A stretch of DNA of 13,526 nucleotides, from positions 1-13,526 of the forward strand of contig JAKFXP010000024.1 of assembly GCA_021731325.1 (NCBI GenBank). The letters run 5' to 3'. Positions 7,277-13,526 of this stretch are shown here, piece after piece. Source of the stretch: Parcubacteria group bacterium. GTDB lineage: Bacteria > Patescibacteriota > Minisyncoccia > Phycocordibacterales > UBA12088. Position numbers and translations under genes: made by a program. Numbering within the stretch: the stretch's first letter is position 1; every line of letters starts with the position of its first letter. The notes beneath the pieces were generated by a model. That model worked only from the letters and a program-made list of their open reading frames with translations. It had not been told where the DNA came from and searched no databases.

Positions 7277-8232
7277 AGCATATATCATTTGTTGTAAAAC
7301 TAATAATTTCTGTAGTACTTCTTGTCTTGGTGGTGCGACAAGGGTCGTGGGAGGTGATGTACCAAGCGCTCCAAGGATTTACGGGTACCACACTAGCTCT
7401 CGTGACACTTCTTGAGATCGCAGCACTTGGTGTTGCTGCACTGCGATGGAAACTCCTCCTACCTGATCAGTCGCTGAGTACCTTATTCCGCTACACACTC
7501 GTCGGTCAATTGTATGCCCTGATACTTCCAGGACAACTTGCAGGAGATGTTATGAAGACGGTTCGATTTTCGTATGGTTCCGATACGAGCGGTGCCCGTA
7601 TCGCCTCATCGGTGGTAATTGATAAGATAAACGGTTTCTTAAGCGTACTCCTCATTTTGGGTGTCGGATTGGTGTACGGTACCGTCCAACAGGGGTGGAT
7701 GTATGGTGCACCTGCTCTCCTACTTAGCATATTGTTAGTAGGTGTGCTTGGAGTAGGGAAATACGTCGTAGTGCACGAGAGTTTCATACGTGTCTTGAGA
7801 TATGTCGCGATACGACACCCATCACTTGCAGTGTGGTGCGCACGGGGTGAATCAATACTCCGTGCGTACACTGCACAGCTACGCAATGGGTGGGCGTTGA
7901 TTGGTAACGTGTTGCTTGGGTGTGTCTTTCAAATACTTGCTATCGGAATTACGATGGTATGCGCTTCCGCACTTGGTATCCACGTTGGTTTTTTTGAATG
8001 GTGCTGGATTTTTGGCGTTATCTCACTTGCAGTAGCATTACCCATTACGGTGGCAGGTATCGGTGTGCGTGAGGGGCTTTTTGTCTATTACTTGGTTGCA
8101 CTGGGAGTGTCATACAATGCAGCACTCACCCTCTCGCTCGCCATTCTTGCGGTGCAGGGTGCTGCAGCGTGTGTTGGCGGTCTGTGCGAATTATGGTCTA
8201 TTCATTCCACAGATAGTGTAAAAACACAATAG
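7273..8232 (+). CDS. Flippase-like membrane protein (lysylphosphatidylglycerol synthase TM / UPF0104 type)
   Basis: 319 residues with about eight hydrophobic segments. Family marks of the lysylphosphatidylglycerol-synthase membrane region (PF03706, AglD-like) are: R-W-K-L-L-L at 58-63; G-Q-L-Y-A-L-I-L-P-G-Q-L-A-G-D at 78-92; A-S-S-V-V-I-D-K-I-N-G at 111-121; and near the C-terminus L-P-I-T-V-A-G-I-G-V-R-E-G at 256-268. The soluble aminoacyl-transfer domain of MprF is absent, as in the many stand-alone members found in glycan clusters. Those members are thought to take part in moving or handling polyprenyl-linked or lipid substrates, though their activity is seldom shown. The gene starts within the previous stop (ATGA) and has a clear Shine-Dalgarno sequence. 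It closes the second block, since a candidate promoter follows. Confidence 0.85.
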   Translation: MKHISFVVKLIISVVLLVLVVRQGSWEVMYQALQGFTGTTLALVTLLEIAALGVAALRWKLLLPDQSLSTLFRYTLVGQLYALILPGQLAGDVMKTVRFSYGSDTSGARIASSVVIDKINGFLSVLLILGVGLVYGTVQQGWMYGAPALLLSILLVGVLGVGKYVVVHESFIRVLRYVAIRHPSLAVWCARGESILRAYTAQLRNGWALIGNVLLGCVFQILAIGITMVCASALGIHVGFFEWCWIFGVISLAVALPITVAGIGVREGLFVYYLVALGVSYNAALTLSLAILAVQGAAACVGGLCELWSIHSTDSVKTQ

Positions 8233-8240
8233 GTGTCTCG

Positions 8241-8249
8241 TGGTATGCT
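8241..8249 (+). promoter_or_regulatory. Candidate extended -10 promoter for the third gene block
   Basis: TGGTATGCT is a TGn extended -10 with a 4/6 match to TATAAT, in the 33-base gap after the flippase-like gene. No convincing -35 element is seen upstream. Transcription would begin near 8256-8259, a few bases before ATG 8266. This argues against the in-frame upstream starts GTG 8233 and ATG 8245. Confidence 0.45.
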
Positions 8250-8265
8250 AGAGGGTACTGTATCT

Positions 8266-9024
8266 ATGTCATCTACACCTATTCCCGATAATAAAAAGAT
8301 ATACGACGAAACCTGGGCTGACTGGGTCGACATGAAAAAATACGGGCCAGCAAGTCGTTGGCTACATGCGCTGCTGCGCCGCCAACTTGCACTCGTTCGC
8401 GCGCAAACACGCCCTGTTACCACCGTGCTTGATGTGGGGTGTGGGGAAGGGACGGTTACCAACCTTTTGCATACCGAACTCCCCGAGGCGCAGATTACCG
8501 GTATTGATTTTTCTGCATCGGGCATTGCGTGCGCGCAGCACGAGTATCCACACGACAAACTACGTTTTGTGCACGATGAGGATTCTACACTCCTTAACGA
8601 GCAGTATGATCTCGTAAGTGCGTTCGAGGTGTTAGAGCACGTCGAAGATTGGCAAGACGTGTTAGGACGTATGGCAGATGCCTCTACACAATACCTTCTT
8701 CTCTCATTTCCCGTGGGACGCATGCGTGCCTTTGAGGTGCATGTAGGACATTTGCGTAATTTTAAACAAGGAGAAGTGGAAGCGTTTCTGGCAACAAAAG
8801 GCTTTGTGCCTAAGAATATTTTTTATGCAGGATTTCCGTTTTACAACCCACTGTACCGTGAACTATGCAACCTCACTGATTCAGGGAGCAATAGTCTTAC
8901 TAGGGGGACATTTAGTTGGTACCAAAAACTGCTCGGATCGGTGATCCTTTTTTTCTTTGACCATCTCTCTACACGACGGCATCTCGGCAATCAGTTCTGT
9001 GGATTATTTGTTCGGAAGGGGTAG
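8266..9024 (+). CDS. Class I SAM-dependent methyltransferase
   Basis: 252 residues from ATG 8266. The frame is open from GTG 8233, but the extra eleven residues lie over the candidate promoter at 8241-8249 and add nothing recognisable, so the later ATG is preferred. Motif I is V-L-D-V-G-C-G-E-G-T at 54-63, with G-I-D-F-S at 79-83 (acidic D81) and Y-D-L-V-S-A-F-E-V-L-E-H-V at 114-126. Past the core, V-G-H-L-R-N-F-K at 160-167 resembles the GHLR(R/H)(F/Y) segment often found in methyltransferases of glycan loci. A hydrophobic stretch (about 222-232) lies near the C-terminus. Its stop is 6 bases before the first GT-C-like gene, with which it forms a pair. Substrate unknown. Confidence 0.86.
   Translation: MSSTPIPDNKKIYDETWADWVDMKKYGPASRWLHALLRRQLALVRAQTRPVTTVLDVGCGEGTVTNLLHTELPEAQITGIDFSASGIACAQHEYPHDKLRFVHDEDSTLLNEQYDLVSAFEVLEHVEDWQDVLGRMADASTQYLLLSFPVGRMRAFEVHVGHLRNFKQGEVEAFLATKGFVPKNIFYAGFPFYNPLYRELCNLTDSGSNSLTRGTFSWYQKLLGSVILFFFDHLSTRRHLGNQFCGLFVRKG
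9016..9021 (+). promoter_or_regulatory. Probable Shine-Dalgarno-like site of the first GT-C-like gene
   Basis: AAGGGG, preceded by GG, ends 9 bases before ATG 9031 and overlaps the 3' end of the methyltransferase gene. The match to the anti-Shine-Dalgarno sequence is partial, but the spacing is right. Confidence 0.4.
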
Positions 9025-9030
9025 TGCAGT

Positions 9031-10680
9031 ATGGAACAGTTCCGATTACCTACCATACTCCTTGCCACACTCGGTGGACTCCTCTGGTTTGGTTTGCATA
9101 TTCCTGCAATCCTGTACGGCACAGAGCATACCCCACTGCATGTATCGTATCTAACTGCTGACGAACAGTCGCCTATTAACGGTGCGCTCCATGTACTGCA
9201 GAGTAAAAGTATTCTCGGATTACAGAACCAACATACCCTCTACTACGGCCCGGTATTTGCACTGATTGCAGTACCTGCTGCGGTGCTTGATTTTGCATAC
9301 CGGTACGTGATTGGTGAGATCTCTCAACCGCTCGACTATAAGGACGTAGTGGTCTGGCACTGGGGTGGGATACTTGCATGGGCGCGCGGCATTGCTGTCC
9401 TCATCGGGTTTCTGGGTATATATGCATGTTTTACACTCTTCTCCACAAAAACACTCAACCTAACAGGTGATAGGCGCATACCCTGGCTTGCCGCAAGTCT
9501 CCTAGCAACAAACTATCTCTATTTTGAATACAGTGGCGCGTTTCGACACTGGATTATTATGGTGGTACTCCTGTTGTGGCAGTTTGTCGTGTTGGTGTGG
9601 ATTCTTGAAAAAGAGAATCATCGTCGGTGGCTGTGGGTGGGACAGGTACTGCTCACGACTGCTGCATTTGGTATTAGTTATCTCGGGCTGCTGTATCAAG
9701 TATTTTGGATTCCCGTACTCTATACATGGTGGCGCGAGCGAGCGTGGGTGTATCTACGCGAGTTTGGCTACCACCTAATTGGTGTGGGTGGTGGATTGAT
9801 ACTTATGGTGTTGTGGCATCCATACGGCTTCATGCGTACGTTCGGATTATTTCGGTTTGCTGCAGGAGGTGCCGAAGCAGCACCAGTCGTTGCAACGGGT
9901 TCTGCACTGCACACACTCCTTACCTCATTTGGATACTACACGCAGGTTATCATCATAAATAATGCAGTACTCTGTGGTGCGATTCTTATTTGGTTGCTGT
10001 GGTGCCTACGTACCAAGTACCTGCCACAAGTACGGTACCTCTTTTTTGTGCCACTCTTTCCTGCGGTTGCGAATCATATGTTTTTTGGATTTGTGGCGCA
10101 TACTGAGAGTAGGCACATGCTTCCAACAATTGTATGCCTCCTTATTGCGCTTTTGATTGGGTATGTGCAGGCACGTCCTACGAGCATATCGTCACGGGCA
10201 TACTGGATAGTGATTGCTGCTATTGGTATTGGATTGGTGCAGATTGGTGGTTTTGTACGTATGATGTCGTACGGTCCTCCTGAGCGCGTACTCATGCTCC
10301 CCCAGATACATGCGTGGCAGGAGGCAGATCCAGGCACGAGCATATTACTGGTAAAAAACTGGCCCATTGGTTACGTGCATACGCGCGTAGCGTACGCAGA
10401 CTATATTTCACGGTATAATAAGAGTCAGTATGAGCTCTGGCAGCACATACTAACTGCCGAACCCCCAAAGGATGTCGTACCAATTAACGTCTACTACAAA
10501 CATTACGATGAGTCAGTTACCCAAGAGGATATGCAGCACTATGACCACGTAGTGATACATCATCCACCAGAGGTAGGTCCTGGTATTGCACCTGAGAGTC
10601 CGCAAGACATTTTTGATCTCAAACCCTGGACACTCGGGCGCTTTACCGATTATCAAGAAACCTATACGATACTAAAATGA
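9031..10680 (+). CDS. GT-C-fold-like multispanning membrane glycosyltransferase, copy 1
   Basis: 549 residues with about ten or eleven hydrophobic segments between residues 7 and 411, then a polar C-terminal part (about 412-549). After the first membrane segment a loop carries D-E-Q at 44-46, then L-H-V-L-Q-S-K-S (53-60) and Y-Y-G-P-V-F (71-76). An acidic pair in the first outer loop followed by a (P/G)P-aromatic stretch is typical of GT-C enzymes (PMT, ArnT and relatives), which take sugar from polyprenyl phosphate outside the membrane. H-T-E-S-R-H-M-L-P at 357-365 fits the (R)(Y/H)xLP segment of the same group. The protein is paralogous to the one at 11346; the two can be aligned from the first helix to the C-terminal region. 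Neighbours on both sides are methyltransferases. Family membership is inferred from these motifs, so a distinct uncharacterised membrane family remains possible. Confidence 0.7.
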   Translation: MEQFRLPTILLATLGGLLWFGLHIPAILYGTEHTPLHVSYLTADEQSPINGALHVLQSKSILGLQNQHTLYYGPVFALIAVPAAVLDFAYRYVIGEISQPLDYKDVVVWHWGGILAWARGIAVLIGFLGIYACFTLFSTKTLNLTGDRRIPWLAASLLATNYLYFEYSGAFRHWIIMVVLLLWQFVVLVWILEKENHRRWLWVGQVLLTTAAFGISYLGLLYQVFWIPVLYTWWRERAWVYLREFGYHLIGVGGGLILMVLWHPYGFMRTFGLFRFAAGGAEAAPVVATGSALHTLLTSFGYYTQVIIINNAVLCGAILIWLLWCLRTKYLPQVRYLFFVPLFPAVANHMFFGFVAHTESRHMLPTIVCLLIALLIGYVQARPTSISSRAYWIVIAAIGIGLVQIGGFVRMMSYGPPERVLMLPQIHAWQEADPGTSILLVKNWPIGYVHTRVAYADYISRYNKSQYELWQHILTAEPPKDVVPINVYYKHYDESVTQEDMQHYDHVVIHHPPEVGPGIAPESPQDIFDLKPWTLGRFTDYQETYTILK

Positions 10681-10686
10681 CGCATT

Positions 10687-11340
10687 ATGGGAACTGTTAT
10701 CAATGAATATTCAGAACGTAACGCAAAGTTAGTGAAGGGAGGAGTGGGATTGTATGCACAAGAGCGGAGTGACCTCTTCCACCAATGTATTGGGTCTGGC
10801 AAGCATAAGCAAGTACTTGACCTTGGTTCCAATCACGGGGCTTTCACAAACTTTTTTGTACAAGACTACGAGGTTACTGCGGTTGATTTTGATCAAAAAA
10901 ATCTTGATGTACTGACGCAAAAGATGGACGCAAAAACAATTGTGTTTGATTTGAATGAGGATATTAGTACGTTAGGGAAGGGGAAATGGGATGCGATTAT
11001 TATGAGTGAGGTGCTCGAACATTTATTTTTTCCCGAGAAAAAAGTTGCTCAAATTGCTACGCTCCTCAAACCTGACGGGGTATTTGTGGGTACGGTACCC
11101 AACGGGTTTAGCTTACTCAACCGAGTACGATATCTCTGCAACCAGCCCGAAAAGACGAGTATGGCAGAACCTACGCACATCACCCACTTTAGCGTAAAGC
11201 GTCTGAGGAAGGCACTTGAAGCGCAGTTTGGGTACGTACGCATGTATCCGATTGGGAGCAAAAAGCACGCAATGCTTGCCAATCTTTCCCCCAACCTCTT
11301 TGCGTTTTGTCTTGCGTTTGAGTGTCGCAATCCTAAGTAA
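10687..11340 (+). CDS. Class I SAM-dependent methyltransferase with unusual motif I
   Basis: 217 residues. The core begins with V-L-D-L-G-S-N-H-G-A-F at 43-53, where motif I reads GSNHG rather than the common GxGxG form. V-D-F-D at 66-69 provides the acidic residue. W-D-A-I-I-M-S-E-V-L-E-H-L at 101-113 and L-L-K-P-D-G-V at 126-132 complete the Rossmann signature. T-V-P-N-G at 136-140 and H-I-T-H-F-S at 164-169 resemble segments of ubiquinone-type or Methyltransf_11/23 methyltransferases. It is shorter than its neighbours and lacks a clear hydrophobic C-terminal region. It sits 6 bases after the first and 5 bases before the second GT-C-like gene. No Shine-Dalgarno sequence is visible; a TAAAAT at 10673-10678, 8 bases ahead of the ATG, might be a -10. 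Substrate unknown. Confidence 0.83.
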   Translation: MGTVINEYSERNAKLVKGGVGLYAQERSDLFHQCIGSGKHKQVLDLGSNHGAFTNFFVQDYEVTAVDFDQKNLDVLTQKMDAKTIVFDLNEDISTLGKGKWDAIIMSEVLEHLFFPEKKVAQIATLLKPDGVFVGTVPNGFSLLNRVRYLCNQPEKTSMAEPTHITHFSVKRLRKALEAQFGYVRMYPIGSKKHAMLANLSPNLFAFCLAFECRNPK

Positions 11341-11345
11341 TATCC

Positions 11346-12989
11346 ATGCTGTTTTTGAAATCTATACCTCGAACCAAAACAACGTTTGCTGTAGGGGTTG
11401 CGGTACTCCTGTGGCTCCTCATGCACATGCCGGGTCTTATGTATGGCTCGGGAAAGGTGCCCTTAAATGTAGGGTACGTCGGCGACGAGCAGGTGTCGGT
11501 GACGAGTGTGTTGCACGTACTACAAGACAAGAGTTTGCTCGCCTTTCGGAATGAAGAAATGCAGTACTATGGACCACTGTTTGTCATCCTCGATATGCCG
11601 GGGGTATTGGGTGATTTTGCCTGGCGATATGTAACGGGTGTAATTGATTCTCCTGAGTCGTACAAACAGTTTATGATTTGGAACTGGGGAGGTATTGTGA
11701 AGGGAATACGTCTGACCGCTATGCTCTCAATGCTTGCTGGTTTGTATGCGGTCTACCGTCTTGCGGCGACCACCACCCTTAACCCGTCGGGTGTGCGGTG
11801 GATACCGTACCTCGTGACACTTCTCTTAGGTAGTAATTATTACTATTTTGAATACTCAAACTTTGCGACCCATTGGGCATACGTACTACCACTTTTGATT
11901 GTACAGCTCTACTCGCTTGTACGTATTGGAGAGACACAGGGTGTCGAAAAAAAATACTGGGTAGTGCAGGTGGTCAGTGCGGTGGTAAGTTTTGGGGTGA
12001 GTTACATGGGGATGATTTTTCTCGTGATGTGGGTGCCGCTCGTGTGGCGCATGTGGCAGGAGAAGGATCGAGCATTCTTTACAAAATTTGTCTACTGCAT
12101 GAGCACTATCGCGATTGGGTACGGTCTTATCGTGTGGTGGCACCCGTATGCGTTTATCCGCTACCTTTCGTTTTTGGGCATCGGTGAAGCGCTCCATAAT
12201 CAGGGAGATGCACAAAACCCCTTTGCGTTGGGTCAAACCTCACTCGGGTATTATTCGGTACTCATTATCCTCAACAACCTTGGTCTAGCACTTGCACTTC
12301 TCGTCCTTGCGGTACGGTTGTGGCGCGTGCACATTGTACGGTCACCGGTCGTATGGATGTTACTTCTCCCAGGCATCGTCAATTTTTGCATGTTTGGTTT
12401 TTCGGCACACCATGAGGGACGGTACATGCTACCCACTCTCGTAGTACTCATTGTGTTGTGTGGATACCTTGTCTCAAAGTATTTCGCACACCCGAGTGTA
12501 CGGAGTCGACGCACAACGCTCGTTATCGGCACGCTCTTGGTGTGGTACGTACTCTTTAGTGTGGTCCACATTGGACGATGGATGTACGTTTTTTCACAGG
12601 GTCCAATAGAACAAGAGGGAATACGCACCACGCTTGATTTGCAAAAAACTGGTGCACCAGTACTCGTCATTAACTCCTACATTATGGGGTACCCCCATAC
12701 GGCAGATTCGTATCGAGCATTTGCGCTGCATCGCAAGTTTGGTGATGTTCCGCTGTATACGGCGTTTTACGAACATCCGTTGCCGTCTGACCACATACTC
12801 CTCGACGCACGGTACGAATTTTTGACTGAGTATCAAAAACATCCTCGCATGATACTCGATTACCCACACGTCATACTGCACTTCCGCCCACGCCCAACCG
12901 ACTGGAATCAGTTCTCGTACTTTGATGAAGACATAACCCGCAATTGGTACTACCGCGACCTATCACCTCGGTACCTTGTGATAAAATAA
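11346..12989 (+). CDS. GT-C-fold-like multispanning membrane glycosyltransferase, copy 2
   Basis: 547 residues, the paralogue of the protein at 9031. The shared block after the first helix has D-E-Q at 47-49, L-H-V-L-Q-D-K-S at 56-63, Y-Y-G-P-L-F at 74-79 and D-F-A-W-R-Y-V at 90-96. By eye it is about half identical to copy 1 over some 60 residues. Further shared points are N-W-G-G at 113-116, Y-F-E-Y-S at 167-171, S-Y-M-G at 219-222, W-H-P-Y at 265-268, L-G-Y-Y at 300-303 and H-E-G-R-Y-M-L-P at 356-363. About ten or eleven membrane segments end near residue 410, followed by a polar domain with V-L-V-I-N-S-Y-I-M-G-Y-P-H-T at 439-452. The role inferred is transfer of a polyprenyl-phosphate-linked sugar on the outer face of the membrane. 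Divergence between the copies suggests different donors or acceptors. ATG 11346 is 5 bases after the previous stop. Confidence 0.7.
   Translation: MLFLKSIPRTKTTFAVGVAVLLWLLMHMPGLMYGSGKVPLNVGYVGDEQVSVTSVLHVLQDKSLLAFRNEEMQYYGPLFVILDMPGVLGDFAWRYVTGVIDSPESYKQFMIWNWGGIVKGIRLTAMLSMLAGLYAVYRLAATTTLNPSGVRWIPYLVTLLLGSNYYYFEYSNFATHWAYVLPLLIVQLYSLVRIGETQGVEKKYWVVQVVSAVVSFGVSYMGMIFLVMWVPLVWRMWQEKDRAFFTKFVYCMSTIAIGYGLIVWWHPYAFIRYLSFLGIGEALHNQGDAQNPFALGQTSLGYYSVLIILNNLGLALALLVLAVRLWRVHIVRSPVVWMLLLPGIVNFCMFGFSAHHEGRYMLPTLVVLIVLCGYLVSKYFAHPSVRSRRTTLVIGTLLVWYVLFSVVHIGRWMYVFSQGPIEQEGIRTTLDLQKTGAPVLVINSYIMGYPHTADSYRAFALHRKFGDVPLYTAFYEHPLPSDHILLDARYEFLTEYQKHPRMILDYPHVILHFRPRPTDWNQFSYFDEDITRNWYYRDLSPRYLVIK
12979..12987 (+). 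promoter_or_regulatory. Candidate extended -10 element before the last methyltransferase
   Basis: TGATAAAAT is TGn plus a 5/6 match to TATAAT, lying over the last codons of the second GT-C-like gene. It ends exactly 9 bases before ATG 12997, the same distance as the -10 at 3066-3071 from its ATG. No -35 element is evident. It would produce a leaderless transcript if active. Confidence 0.35.
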
Positions 12990-12996
12990 AAGTACT

Positions 12997-13526
12997 ATGA
13001 CCCCTTGGAGAATGATGCTCTATAAAGAGCTTGCAACACGTACGCTTGACGGCACCATACTCGATCTAGGTGGATCGCGTAAAAGTGGGTACCATGAGCG
13101 TATACGAGGCACCCATACGTTTGAGGTGGTCAATATGGATGAGCGGTATGGGTATGATCATAAAGTCGACCTTGAGCAACCACTCCCGTTCGGTGATACA
13201 CAGTATGAAGGTGTGCTCCTGATCAACGTACTCGAACATATCTATGCGTACCAACAATTGTTGCGGGAGAGTATGCGAGTACTCAAACCAGGAGGCACAC
13301 TCGTTATTGGAGTACCTTTTTTAATGTTTGTGCACCCATCACCACATGACTACTTTCGCTACACTGGAGAAACACTCGCGAGGATGCTTCGTGAACTTGG
13401 CGCATCGGAAGTAACGGTACGACCTCTTGGCAAGGGGCCTGGTGCTGCGTTCGTGCAGCTTGCAGGCGGGGTACGCGGTGGCGTGTTCTGGCGATCGCTC
13501 TTCGCACCGAGTATGTGGGCATTTGA
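12997..13526 (+). CDS. Class I SAM-dependent methyltransferase, 3' end cut by the window
   Basis: The frame is open from ATG 12997 to the last base, giving 176 complete codons without a stop, so the protein continues beyond the window. T-I-L-D-L-G-G-S at 20-27 is motif I in its glycine-poor form. V-N-M-D at 45-48 ends strand two, I-N-V-L-E-H-I at 76-82 follows and M-R-V-L-K-P-G-G at 93-100 closes the core. V-P-F-L-M-F-V-H-P-S-P-H-D-Y-F-R-Y-T at 105-122 matches the equivalent part of the methyltransferase at 4484. Members of this subfamily are usually about 230-250 residues, so roughly the last quarter is missing. It begins 7 bases after the second GT-C-like gene and continues the alternating pattern. 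Substrate unknown. Confidence 0.83.
   Translation, partial: MTPWRMMLYKELATRTLDGTILDLGGSRKSGYHERIRGTHTFEVVNMDERYGYDHKVDLEQPLPFGDTQYEGVLLINVLEHIYAYQQLLRESMRVLKPGGTLVIGVPFLMFVHPSPHDYFRYTGETLARMLRELGASEVTVRPLGKGPGAAFVQLAGGVRGGVFWRSLFAPSMWAF

Noticed and set aside
8233..8265. GTG 8233 or ATG 8245 as start of the methyltransferase gene
   Set aside because: Both lie upstream of or within the candidate extended -10 at 8241-8249 and add residues with no family match; ATG 8266 is the better start.
1..13526. CRISPR array, tRNA or rRNA gene, insertion sequence
   Set aside because: No regularly spaced repeats, no cloverleaf or rRNA-like stretch, and no transposase or terminal inverted repeats were seen; almost all bases are coding.

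Overview
This window reads as a dense cell-surface glycan (glycolipid or polysaccharide) locus of a bacterium with a streamlined genome. Every gene is on the + strand, intergenic gaps are at most 45 bases, and several genes overlap at start and stop (ATGA). TGA serves as a stop codon for at least four genes, so the genetic code is the ordinary bacterial one and not the UGA-glycine code of Gracilibacteria or Absconditabacteria. Base composition is close to 50% GC by eye. The mix of a GtrA-like protein, a DPM1/GtrB-like glycosyltransferase, a flippase-like membrane protein of the lysylphosphatidylglycerol-synthase type, GT-C-like membrane proteins and many small methyltransferases, with mostly weak or absent Shine-Dalgarno sequences, resembles Patescibacteria (CPR). 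That assignment is an inference; no rRNA or ribosomal protein gene is present to test it.

Layout. Block A (1-3035): the 3' end of a GtrA-like membrane protein, a family 2 glycosyltransferase with two C-terminal membrane segments, and a full-length glutamine-dependent asparagine synthase (AsnB type). Block B (3081-8232) follows the longest gap, which holds a good extended -10 promoter: three class I SAM-dependent methyltransferases, a family 4 glycosyltransferase, a fourth methyltransferase and a flippase-like membrane protein, mostly overlapping or separated by 1 to 12 bases. Block C (8266-13526, running off the window) has its own candidate extended -10 promoter. It alternates methyltransferase, large membrane protein, methyltransferase, paralogous large membrane protein, methyltransferase. 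The two membrane proteins (549 and 547 residues) are clearly related to each other along their length and look like GT-C-fold glycosyltransferases that use polyprenyl-phosphate sugars.

How the genes may work together (inference): GtrA and the family 2 enzyme would make and flip polyprenyl-phosphate sugar. The family 4 enzyme would build glycan on the cytoplasmic face. The methyltransferases would methylate sugars or a lipid-linked intermediate, and AsnB may amidate a carboxyl group or supply asparagine. The GT-C-like proteins would add sugars on the outer face. Seven of the fourteen genes are methyltransferases, which is the most striking property of the window and suggests a heavily methylated or methyl-capped surface glycan. 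No CRISPR array, mobile element, tRNA or rRNA was seen, and there is no gene-free stretch longer than 45 bases.
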